NCBI GenBank assembly: GCA_039090855.1
Contig: CM077013.1
Location: forward strand, 136,979,240 to 137,043,239
Direction of reading: 5' to 3'
DNA from: Macrothele yani
Lineage: Eukaryota > Arthropoda > Arachnida > Araneae > Macrothelidae
Length of the DNA stretch: 64,000 nucleotides
Under the pieces are notes generated by a model. That model was not told the origin of the DNA. It made no database searches and was given only the letters and a program-made list of their open reading frames with translations. A program made the position numbers and the translations under genes. Shown piece after piece: positions 55,085 through 64,000 of this stretch. Each line of letters opens with the position of its first letter. Position 1 is the stretch's first letter.

Positions 55085-55423
55085 ACCCATCGTACTTCTG
55101 ATCTTCTACAGCCTTACCATTTTTGTGTCAGTTCCGTACAAACAGAAATTTAACTTTCTCATACCCAGAAGATACCTGTGGATCATCTTTGACCTTGCTC
55201 CCTTTGTGTGAACCAGGACTTTAGAACGAGAAGGGTTGGCTCATTCCTTTGTTGTAGGAGCAGTATTTTAAGCCTCTGTTACTAATTTTTTTGGAAGTAA
55301 ACCATGAGTACGGAGTAATATTTTTGCTCCCATTTCTTTGTGAACAACGCCTGTTGTTCTTATTTACTTTAATTTCCAAAATGCCTTCATTTTGTGCAGT
55401 GGACCTTTGGCCAGTTGCTGAAA
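55085..55423. other. No recognised feature
   Basis: Sequence between SINE-A and TcH with no supported frame. Confidence 0.4.
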
Positions 55424-55425
55424 TA

Positions 55426-56612
55426 CACTGAGTGACCACTTTATTATTACCACCCGACAGTTTTGAGCAAATGAGCTATGGCTGCACGCTGTTGCCGCCA
55501 GAGGGCGAGGCTATTATCAAAGGAGAAAGCTTAGTGCTTGCGACAGTAGTAGAAGTGATTTTTGGGTGACGAGATGGGTAAAAAATGCGATTTGACGGAC
55601 TTTCAACGTGGGATGATTGTAGGAGCACGGAGCCATGGAGCGAGTATCACCGAAACCACCGCATTCGTGAAAATGTTCCAGAGCAGCTGCTGTTAAAGGG
55701 TTTAAAGACTTAACTGTCAGCCAAAAAACTGGGTCTCTACGTGCAACTTGTGGTCGTCATCGACTAGTGACTGCCCGGGTGGAACGGAGAGTGTCCAGAC
55801 TGGTAACAGACAACAGAAGGGCGACAGGACAGCAAATTACAGACCATCTTAATAAAGGATTTCCTCAAATGATCTCTGCACGCACTGTTCGCCGTACACT
55901 GCATCGGGTGGGATATGGCAGCCGAAGGCCTGTTCGAACACCTTTGCTGTCTGCAGTTAACTAGAGAAAACGTCTTCAGTTCGCACAGGAGCACAAGGAT
56001 TGGACAGTCGATAATTGGAAACAAATTATGTGGTCCGATGAATCACGTTTTCAGTTGCACCATGCCGATGGCCGAGTGAGAATTTGGCGGAAACAGCACG
56101 AAAGCATGGACTCCAAATGCATTGCTACAACCTTTCAAGCTGGTGGAGGCAACGTTATGGTTTAGGAAATGATTTCCTGGCATGCTTTGGGCCACTTTAA
56201 TTCGTGTGGATCAACGTCTGACTGGCACATCATATCTAAACATCTTTGTGGACCAAGTGCATCCTGTCATGTGGATGGTTTATCCCAAAGGCGATGGTTA
56301 ATTTCAACAAGTAAACTCACCGGAACATGTCGGTGAGTTTACTTTGCTTAGGTGGTCCCCACAATCTCCAGATCTCAACCCCATTGAGAATTTGTATGAT
56401 GAAGTTGAACGAGCCATCAGACAGCTGGATCCACAACCCTGCAATCTCGCACTTCTGGAAAGTGATATTCATCAAGCATGGTCTCAGATTCCACAAACCA
56501 CCTATAAACATCTCGTGGAGTCCATGCCACTAAGAATCGACGCAGTATTAAGGGCAAAAGGTGGCCCAACGAAGTACTGAGGGTGTGATCATAATAAAAT
56601 AGCCACTCAGTG
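55426..56612 (+). pseudogene. Tc1-like element TcH, heavily decayed
   Basis: TIRs CACTGAGTGACCACTTTATT and, inverted, CACTGAGTGGCTATTTTATT with TA flanks. Translated pieces: MGKKCDLTDFQRGMIVGARS (start near 55574), TARTVRRTLHRVGYG-like second HTH near 55880, WSDESRFQLHHADGRVRIWR near 56035 (first Asp), and RWSPQSPDLNPIENLYDEVE (56344-56580) ending LRAKGGPTKY. The second-Asp region is replaced by a 14-bp inverted duplication (56308-56344). Many stops and shifts. Confidence 0.88.
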
Positions 56613-56614
56613 TA

Positions 56615-57027
56615 TAAGGAAACCATGGACCGGGTGTGTGGTTCATAACGTTTTCCCTGTTAATACCAAACGACACTGTAAAGGAATGGATTCTGAAGTT
56701 TGCCCACGATATAATATTAAGGGGGTGCTGGATTTTTTTTAATATGATGAAATATGTGAAAAATAAATGTTTACGATGTTGGCGGTATCGAAAATCGCAA
56801 GGCTTGCCTTTTGATGTTTTAAACCCATAAAAAAAAAAACAAGATCCATTTTGTTTAAATAAAATCTCCAGATGCAACAAGAGCACTGTGCTGCATATTT
56901 GTAAAAGAACAAACTAACAAAGTAATGAAGCTCACTCTTTGTATGGAAGTAACACACGATTAGTTTGCCTCCCTTTTCCCTTACGAAAGGATTAGGGAAT
57001 ACTTTGTACGGAAGTGACACAGGATCA
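56615..57027. other. No recognised feature
   Basis: AT-rich sequence; the frames at 56548-56886 and 56739-57020 overlap in different frames and lack domains. Confidence 0.4.
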
Positions 57028-57040
57028 GTTTAATTTCTTC

Positions 57041-57436
57041 TCCTATGGTCAACGTTCGTGGCAGTTTACTTTCTTCTCTAGTGGCCAACGTTCGTGGCAG
57101 TCACGAACGTTGACCACTTTGGCCGTGGATGGCCTAGTGGTCAACGTTCGTGACTACCACGTAGAGGACCTCGGGTTCAATCCCAGGCAGGTACGACCGT
57201 TTGAACCACTAAATACCCGCCGTGCGTCGGATGGGCACGTTAAGCTGTCGGGCCTCGGGTACTGGCGCCCCGAAAATAAAAAAGGGCGTCTTCCTCCCCC
57301 TTTCTACCTCGCTTCCGTGTCACTTTCCTTATCAGGCACTCTAGCCCAAATCTTCTAGCTTCCTATTTCTAAGGGTTGTTTAAGACCTGGGGTCAGACAC
57401 ACCCTTCCTACAAATTCTCTACATATGATATGATAT
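57041..57436 (+). mobile_element. SINE-B with scrambled 5' end
   Basis: The intact SINE-B part starts near 57118 (GGCCGTGGATGGCCTAGTGG), with B box GGTTCAATCCC and the CCGCCGTGCGTCGGATGG, CTTCCGTGTCACTTTCC, GGGTTGTTTAAGACC body. Before it GGTCAACGTTCGTGGCAG appears at 57047, GGCCAACGTTCGTGGCAG at 57083, and an inverted TCACGAACGTTGACCAC at 57101. TTTCTTCTCCTAT (57033 region) and TTTCTCCTCCTAT (57437) look like the target duplication and enclose all of it. Confidence 0.8.
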
Positions 57437-57449
57437 GATTTCTCCTCCT

Positions 57450-58010
57450 ATTTGGGGGACGCAGTGGAGGAGTGCTTGCTTGTACGGATCTGACACAAAA
57501 TTTTCATTATGCGGAAGCGCCATATTCGGATCTGTCACGACACCGATTGCGGTGGTCATAAACCCTTCGAAATGACGCGGTCGCAGAAAAAGGACTGCAT
57601 TTTGGCCATACTGGTGTGTGATGTTGCTCCATCATGCTGGTAATATCCAATGGAGAGTTCCTCGTCGTCCAACTGATTTACAAAGGTGTTGAAGACTTCC
57701 ACATATGCAGCTGTAGTGATGGTTGTATCGAAGAAGAACGGACCAATTATGCGGCGACGGGTTATCCCACACTAAACACCAATTTTCTGTGAATGAAGGA
57801 GTTCTTCATGTATCGCGTTGCGATTTTCACCTGCCCAAATACGGGAATTTTGAGAATTTGACGTATCCGGACAAGTGAAACCACGCCTCGTCCGAGAACC
57901 ACGTGTACTCCAGAATGCCCGGATTTTGCTGAAGAAATGTCTGAAAATATCGACAGTATGTCACTCGTTTCACGTGGTCAAGCTCTTTCAGTTCGTGGAC
58001 CACAGAGATA
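57450..58010 (-). pseudogene. mariner-type transposase remnant, catalytic region
   Basis: On the minus strand in shifting frames: a SDEAWFHLSGYV-like first-acid motif (57850-57900), RRRIIGPFFFDTTI-like text (57720-57760), FVNQLDDEELSIGYYQHDGA-like text (57620-57690), then a degraded third-acid region. This is the same DUF4817-like family as the 54.4-kb remnant, which supplies the part missing here. No TIRs were located. Confidence 0.65.
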
Positions 58011-58319
58011 CGGTACGCATGAAACTTTACTATATTTTAGTAAGGGAGTGTCTGACTCCAGGTTTAAAACTGTCCTTTGAAAATCTGTAGGTAGGAAAGA
58101 AAAATAAGAAGGATTTGGAGACAGTGAGAAAATACTCATGACTAAATACGCAGTTAGTCAGAGGAAAGGAGGCAAAGCGTCCAGTCAGTAGGACCCAAGC
58201 AACCAGGACCACACCACAGCCAACCACATCACCACCCCGAGGGAGGGAGGGAGGGAGGGGGTTATACTTCAGAAAACCACATCCAGTACCGAACTAGCCG
58301 TCAGTACTTACCATCACAA

Positions 58320-58525
58320 GCCAACTGTTGCGTACTGCAGATGTCAAACACGTGTCATGACGACAAATCAGCAGCTAGACATTCTCTCCGCGTAGCTTAG
58401 TTGGGAGAGCGACGTACTCCGCAGTGAGGGGGCGAGGTTTCCATGACCGTTGTGGACAAATTTATGTTTTCACATTGACGCCCGAACGTATAAACGGCTG
58501 TACTGGCCGTTGGGTTCTTCGAAAA
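58320..58525 (+). mobile_element. SINE-C copy
   Basis: TACTGCAGATGTCAAACACG, GTCATGACGACAAATCAGCA, then the tRNA A-box-like GCGTAGCTTAGTTGGGAGAG, GCAGTGAGGGGGCGAGG and TTGTGGACAAATTTATG. Matches 41003-41150 (inverse) and 58845-58935. The tRNA-like part lies inside rather than at the 5' end, unusual for a simple SINE. Confidence 0.6.
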
Positions 58526-58601
58526 ATGTGTGATGTTTGTCCACACATCGTCTGGAATTAATGAAAAAATTCCTACTTCGCTTCAAATGAAAAATAAAAA
58601 A

Positions 58602-58822
58602 AGCCGTCCCGGTGGCGCAGTGGTCAATGCTATGGTTTCTGATCATTCGTCCGAGATGGGTCCGGGTTCGAGTCCCGGTGAGGCATGGATGTTGTGTTTG
58701 TCTTACGGCGCTGGCTCTCTCCCTTTCCTGGAACCAGTGGCCCTAAATTAGGGACGGGCGACTGCTTATAGACCATCGAATTGCTGACGGTGGTCTTTAA
58801 ATCTCCAATCGAAAATTAAAAA
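58602..58822 (+). mobile_element. SINE-A copy
   Basis: Full-length plus-strand copy: A box TGGCGCAGTGGTCAATGC with changes, B box GGTTCGAGTCC, shared body, A-rich tail. It lies between two SINE-C copies. Confidence 0.93.
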
Positions 58823-58844
58823 AAAAGTTAAGTGGGAGATGATG

Positions 58845-58935
58845 TGGCATACTGCAGAGGTGAAACTCGTGTCAAGACGACAAAGCAGCAGCAAGAGATT
58901 CCGTCTGCGTAGTTCAGTTGGGAGAGCGGTTCATT
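58845..58935 (+). mobile_element. SINE-C fragment
   Basis: TACTGCAGAGGTGAAACTCG, GTCAAGACGACAAAGCAGCA and GCGTAGTTCAGTTGGGAGAG, then abrupt change into TcA sequence at about 58936. Confidence 0.65.
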
Positions 58936-59345
58936 TGGCTAGTGAGTTGCTCCACTGTAGCGTGTCGATCGGACCTCATGCACCTTCGAAGCAGACGTTC
59001 ACCTCTCACATCAATGGCACGTGGTGCTCTGCAGTTTCCACTTAGCTTATTCACAATGGTGCCATTTCTCCAATCACGGTACACTTTAACCGCAGCAACA
59101 CGCGAACAGTTCACAAACTGCGCTGTTTTAGAAATACTGCCACCGAAGACCGATAATCATCCCTTCTTGCAAATCTGATAAATCGTTCCTTTTGTCCATG
59201 ACACCAGTGAGTGATATTTTTCAGATTACCTACGGCACACCTTGTGTACCCTCCCAGACAGCTCACGACACGCGCTTTCTTTCATTGACTACGCGCTGTT
59301 GACGTCAAAAGTAGGAGGTGGTCACAGTAATGTGACTCGACACTG
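58936..59345 (-). pseudogene. TcA copy 2, only the 5' third left
   Basis: The minus strand starts at the TIR (inverse of TCACAGTAATGTGACTCGAC near 59345). It continues through the leader and encodes NCSRVAAVKVYRDWRNGTIV, RAPRAIDVRGERLLRRCMRS and HATVEQLTSQMNRSPN (58914-59114). It stops there, at the junction with SINE-C, before any catalytic residue. Confidence 0.85.
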
Positions 59346-59399
59346 TACATGTGTAGGTAACTATTCTACAGCAGTTGGGCGATTTATTCGGATAAAACA

Positions 59400-60470
59400 G
59401 CTACACGAGCGGAATAAGTCAGTACGTTGTATGTAGCGTCACCTGTGGCTCGGATACAAGCGGTAACCAGGCGTGGCATAGGCTCATATAATTCACGGAT
59501 ACTGTCCTGTGGAACAGCATGTAAGACGGTGTCCAAAAACGTGGGCTAGTTCCCCGACATTCCGGGATGGGTTTAGGTGGCGTCCCATCATGTCTCAAAC
59601 ATGTTCGATCGGTGTGCGGTCGGACGATCGGGCTGGCCATGGAAGAATGTTGACATTACGGAGGTGGCCTGTTGAAAAATTACTCGGTGACGCTGTGATA
59701 GGAATGGCAACGCAAGAGGTATTAAAATGTCGTTGACATGCCGCCGTTGATCCCTGAGGGCGGTACGGAAGATTACCAAAGGTGGCCGGATATTGTAGGA
59801 AATGGCTCCCTAAATGGTCACTCCCGGTGTGAGATCAGTGTACCGTACTACGGTAAAGGCAAGATCCGTGCGCTGGCCGGCTGCTCTACAGACACGAATG
59901 CCCTGGACATCGGCGCCAAAGGCAAACCGTGACTTATCACCAGAAGACAACACGATGCCACTGCACACTATCACATGTTAATCGGGTCCGATACTATTGC
60001 AACCGATGCCGGCAATGCTTTTTGGTCAGTGGTAAGCGGCAGAGTGGCCTCCTCGAATGTAGTCGCAGTGCCGCAACGGTCCGGATGACCACTTCCATAC
60101 CTGTAGATGACGCAATAGGGCCACGAATGGTTGAGAGCGACGAATTTGGTGCTGTGCCGGTCTGGAAGCATTGGCGTCAACTTCGTGCGATGTCCGCGTC
60201 GCTCCGACTTCGTGCTATATCTCCGTCGCTAAGATCCAAATGCCTGACGATATAAATGCCTGACTTAACCAACTAAGTGGCCTCTCTCAGCCCAACTATA
60301 CGCCCTCTCTCAAATTGGCCGAACTGCTCGTGTTGTGCACGGACGTTGAGGTATTCCGACAGTCCGTGGAGGTTATTGCAATCGCAATCCGCTGTCACAA
60401 TCGTTCCTGCGTGCAAGTTTGACTTTTGATATACCCTCCTCGATGCGCGGGTACCCATGCGCTGTGGAGG
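59400..60470 (-). pseudogene. Tc1-like relic, TcB-related
   Basis: Minus-strand pieces in several frames: EQFGQFERGRIVGLREAT (60273-60458, first HTH), a linker near 60200, SGDKSRFAFGADVQGIRV near 59920 (first Asp kept, next Glu is Lys), TPGVTI-GAISYNIRPPLVIF near 59800, and DRTPIEHVWDMMGRHLNPS near 59590 (Glu). The QQDNARPH segment is missing, so the second Asp is lost. The HTH phrase is like TcB's. TIRs not found. Confidence 0.8.
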
Positions 60471-60880
60471 GCCATTATTTAGTCGTTAGTCGTCATTTAA
60501 AAAAATTTTTAATTACCTGTAAATTTGACCCTGAGGTACTTGCATGCGGAGTTTCATCATGATCGAAAAACTTTTCTCTGGGTGTTTCGTTTTTTTTTGT
60601 TTGTTTTTTGTGTGTTTTTGTTTTGCAAAGAGTGTACATGCTGTGTTCGGTCGATTAATCGCGCCTTTTTGGAAATCACGTGGTCAACGGGCCGCATCCA
60701 TTTTTGATAGGGGTGGCCATAATTCAGTGATTACTCGGTGTATCTCATCTGTGTCAACACTTTATTTTCTCGTGTTAGAGTAAATATTTGCACTACAAAA
60801 TAGGTAACCGTTTTCATATTTTTTGTTAGTGTTTTAAAAAACAAAATATTACTTATAATGAAAGCATATTATAGGAATTT
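60471..60880. other. No recognised feature
   Basis: AT-rich sequence; two overlapping frames (60525-60783) have a low-complexity Phe/Val-rich run from a T-rich tract and are not credible genes. Confidence 0.45.
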
Positions 60881-61333
60881 AATACAAATTTTGAAGATGA
60901 CAATCTGTTTTATGGTGTAAATATGACAAGAATGGTGAGTCCGATAATATCCGAAAACTTGAAAATTTTGTCGTCCTGGAGCGGGAATGGAAACCGCGTC
61001 TCACACATAGCGCCAGGTATGCTAACCACTACACCACCCAGAACAACCATGTCTCAAGTTTCCGATTAATTTGAATGTAGCCATCATTAGCCGAAGCAAC
61101 CGGCATCCATTGTGATGGAATAAGAATCCTGTGATGGTTATATTCAAATTAATCGAAAACTTGAGACTTGGTCGTTCTGGGTGGTGTAGTGGTTAGCATA
61201 CCCGGGCATTATCTGGGAGACGCGGGATCGATTCCTTCTCCAGTACGGCAAAGTTTTCGGATATTATCTGACTTATCATCCTTGTCTTATTTACATGAAA
61301 AAAAAACGAATTGTCATCTTCAAAATTTGTATT
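60881..61333. repeat. Palindrome with tRNA-like sequence in both arms
   Basis: The left arm 60881-61076 (AATACAAATTTTGAAGATGA onward) pairs with 61142-61333 (ending TCATCTTCAAAATTTGTATT). The loop is about 65 bp. Each arm holds a tRNA-like segment. On the right arm it reads GGGTGGTGTAGTGGTTAGCA (A box) and GCGGGATCGATTCC (B box), about 61180-61235; the left arm has the inverse at about 60985-61045. Arms are roughly 90 percent alike. It could be two copies of a tRNA-derived SINE in inverse or a single foldback. Confidence 0.85.
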
Positions 61334-61808
61334 GTATGGTGTAATCCCGTATTCCATTCATAAGGGTTTGAATTCGCAAATATTTTTAAACGAACGCTTG
61401 ATGTCGCTTAAAGGAGGTATCAAGAGTATATGTGGTGCCGGTTCCCCCACCCCTTCTTCAAATTAGTGATCGAGCGTTGTGATTATCAGGACGACGATCC
61501 TTATCATAAGGTTGAACTATGCATAATGCGTAAGAAACAACTCATGTTCTTCTGTGTTTCATCGCGTGCGCTTGCACGCTTTCTGTAAGTTTTGACAGTT
61601 TCCCTCTGGTTTAAGGATTGTTGCAATTGCAATGATCCATTGCGCTTCTCAAACTGTGTTTCCGCCGACAACGTTTAGATTTGTATATGACAAAGACAGA
61701 GAAAATCCTCCTTTGTTTTAACAATTCTCCAAAACGATATTCATAGACAGTATTTTTAACCTGGTGAACATTCGCACATGCCACCATAGTTTTAATACCA
61801 CAGAAAAA
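61334..61808. other. No recognised feature
   Basis: Sequence between the palindrome and TcA copy 3; no supported frame or repeat. Confidence 0.4.
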
Positions 61809-61810
61809 TA

Positions 61811-63028
61811 CACGATCGAGTCACATTATTGTGACCAGCAGTTAATATACAGATTAACCGCCGTGTGCAGAGCGAACAGCAGCTAGATAGACTGGGAGTG
61901 ACTTAGTAAGGTGCTGGTAGGTGTTCACAGGTATGTGGAGCCATGCTAACTGCAGGGCATTTGACAGCAGCTGGAGGGTGAGGGGTGGAGGATCCATAGA
62001 GCGAACAACACGATCGAAGTGGTCTCACAGATACTCAATAGGGCTTAAGTCTGGGGAATTATGGGGCAAGGGAAGTACTTTGAAGTCTTCATTATGCTCT
62101 TCCAACCACTCTCGGAAATTTCTAGCTGTGGGAGGACACATCGCATTGTCGTGCTGGAAGATTCCATCCGCCCCGAGGAAGACAATCAGCATGTATGGGT
62201 GTACGTGGTCTGCAAGGATGGATTCATAACGAATTCGGTCCATAGTGCCTTCCACATGTATGAGTGGAACTAGGGAATGCCACGAAAACATTCCCCAGAC
62301 AATAACGCTGACCCCACCAGCGTGTGTTCTTCCAGCAATGGTTGAAGAGTGTTTATTATCCGATGTTTCTCGCCTTATACGCCAACGTCCATCCTTTCGA
62401 TGAAGCAGAAAACGTGACTCGTTGGAGAAGGCAATCCTTTGCCAAACAGCGGAGGTCCAATTCCAATAATGCCGTGCAAATGCAAGCCTTTTCTGCCGAT
62501 GCACCTTCGTTAGTATAGGTGCAGTGATCATCCGTCTGCATCAGAGCCCCATACGCAGCAGGGTTCGCTGAATTGTCGTTTTAGACACACTTCCGCTAGC
62601 CCCCTGGTTCATTCGGCGAGTGAGTTGCTCCCTGTAGCGTGTCGATCAGCCCTCACGCACCTTCGAAGTCGACGTTCACCTTTCACATCAATGGCACGTG
62701 GTACTCCGCAGTTTTCACGCCGCTTATTCGCAATGACGCCATTTCTCCAATCACGGTACACTTTAACCACACAGCGGCACGCGAACAGTTCACAGACTGC
62801 GCGTTTCAGAAATACCGGCAACCTTGGCCCAAAAGCCGATAATCATTCCCTTTTTGCAATTCTGATAAATCGCTCCTTTTTTCCACGATAGCAACGATTG
62901 ATATGTTTTCAGAATGCCTACAGCACAACTTTTACACCCTTCGAGCCAGCTCACGACACGTACCTTTTTTCATTGGCTATGCGCTGTTGACATCGAAAGT
63001 AGGAGGTAGTCACAATAATATGACTCTG
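61811..63028 (-). pseudogene. Tc1-like element TcA, copy 3, full length, 37-residue spacing
   Basis: TIRs CACGATCGAGTCACATTATT and, inverted, CAGAGTCATATTATTGTGAC with TA flanks; 1218 bp. On the minus strand, 62609-62821 has the HTH (VVKVYRDWRNGVIANKRREN). 62025-62531 has HRQKRLAFARHYWNWTSAVW, RIAFSNESRFLLHRKDGRW, GIFQHDNAMCPPTARNFREW and HNSPDLSPIEYL. The first catalytic Asp is Asn (FSNESRF for FSDESRF). I count 37 residues between second Asp and Glu, the spacing of the group called DD37E. The C-terminus after SPIEYL shifts frame. Confidence 0.92.
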
Positions 63029-63030
63029 TA

Positions 63031-64000
63031 TTTATTTGTCATAGACCCATCGTAATGTACAAATATTTTAGTCTTCCGGCTGCGAGGAACAAATGTTTCT
63101 TCGGCTATGTTTAAAAGCGCGAATTTACCGAAATTCACGTTTCAGTAAAGCAGTACAAGAACAAACAGCCTAAGGCTATCACGGGTAAATCTTATACATT
63201 CAGAGCAGCTCTTAACATTTGTAATCAGTAGAGACCGATAAGTCAGGGGCATAATGGATTGAATCTATCATACGCGCGCGGGGTTATCCGCATGGAAGAC
63301 CCGGTTTCTCAGATCGTATGCGGCCAGAAACCTGTTTACGCCTGTTCTGTTTTTAAGATCAATTTTGCATGCACACTTGATTGCCTTATTTGCATCTGAT
63401 ATTTACATAAAATTAATAAAAAATAAAATTCGTTTGATTATCCGAAAGAATAATTTTGAGACCATTAGCGTAAGGGAGTTTGATACATAGTGTATAAATA
63501 AAGAAAGAAATGATTTTGCTTTCAAAAGAAAATAATTTTCGTTTTGTCGTAAAATCACTGAAGTGTTAAATCGGTAGCATATCAGAGATCTTATACGATA
63601 CATTTTTAATCGAATTTGTTAAATTTTCTATAAATAATTTTTGCTGGAAATAAATCAGAGGTACAACTTTATTATTACAGTTGTTCCAGATAGTGTCAAT
63701 GCAGATGTGATTTGAATGCCAACGTCACATTCAGGGTTAGAGATCTCCACAGTCTCGGCTTATTATTATTCTTATTATTATTGTTGTTATTGAAGATTCC
63801 ACTCCTTTCTGGAGGAATTTTTTCTCTTCCTTCAGGGACGGATACGATGTACAAAGTCTGAGAACTGGTATATTTCTTTAGTTGTCTAGGAACTTCTTTA
63901 CTATCCTAAAAGTATTCAAGATAACTGCCTTCTGCAGTTCCATGTGGTGTTGGGTTGAAATTCTAATGTCTGTAACTGTGAATGGTCTTAGGTACAACTC
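63031..64000. other. No recognised feature
   Basis: AT-rich sequence to the window end with no frame above about 66 codons, no repeat end and no tRNA-like box recognised. Confidence 0.5.

Overview
This looks like repeat-dense arthropod DNA, and a chelicerate such as a spider is my best guess. The guess rests on transposase and RTE protein styles I associate with those genomes, so it is inference. The DNA is AT-rich with (TA)n and (GA)n microsatellites. There is no bacterial operon structure and no convincing host protein-coding gene. Almost everything recognisable is a transposable element, mostly decayed and often nested.

Layout. 0-5.3 kb: a SINE end, a degenerate ~459-bp repeat field, then two head-to-head copies of an unnamed element (called R145 here) built of ~145-bp units, with a decayed Helitron at one edge. 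5.8-12 kb: two Tc1-like elements, a short hAT-type MITE with a perfect 8-bp target duplication, and a deleted mariner-type element. 12-17.1 kb: four palindromic (foldback) repeats among 3' fragments of an RTE retrotransposon and TA microsatellites. 17.1-20.3 kb: diffuse AT-rich sequence plus a solo R145 copy. 20.7-23.9 kb: a piggyBac-like TIR pair enclosing a 47-bp satellite and a dead mariner. 25.2-26.5 kb: an irregular array with about 22 ETS/YY1-like motifs. 26.8-36.1 kb: a probable hAT-type element swollen to 9.3 kb by nested insertions. 36.7-45.5 kb: a Tc1-like element, a CR1/Jockey-like LINE, an inverted hAT pair and a full-length 3.19-kb RTE with an 11-bp target duplication. 45.6-64 kb: tandem Helitron 3' ends, several SINEs, hAT elements, five Tc1-like elements or relics, mariner remnants and a palindrome carrying tRNA-like sequence in both arms.

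The active players can be inferred. RTE supplies endonuclease and reverse transcriptase; the three tRNA-derived SINE families (A, B, C) must borrow such machinery. At least eight Tc1-like families are present, with D2-to-E spacings of 32, 34, 36 and 37 residues. All the transposases appear broken, although the Tc1-like copy at 29.9-31.5 kb lacks only one stop codon in the stretch read.

Most worth following up: the R145 element with built-in DR1 and CRE motifs, the number and size of palindromes, the tandem Helitron ends, the deeply nested hAT, the piggyBac-like satellite carrier, and the unusual catalytic spacing in two Tc1-like families. Coordinates of decayed elements are my own readings and may be off by several bases.
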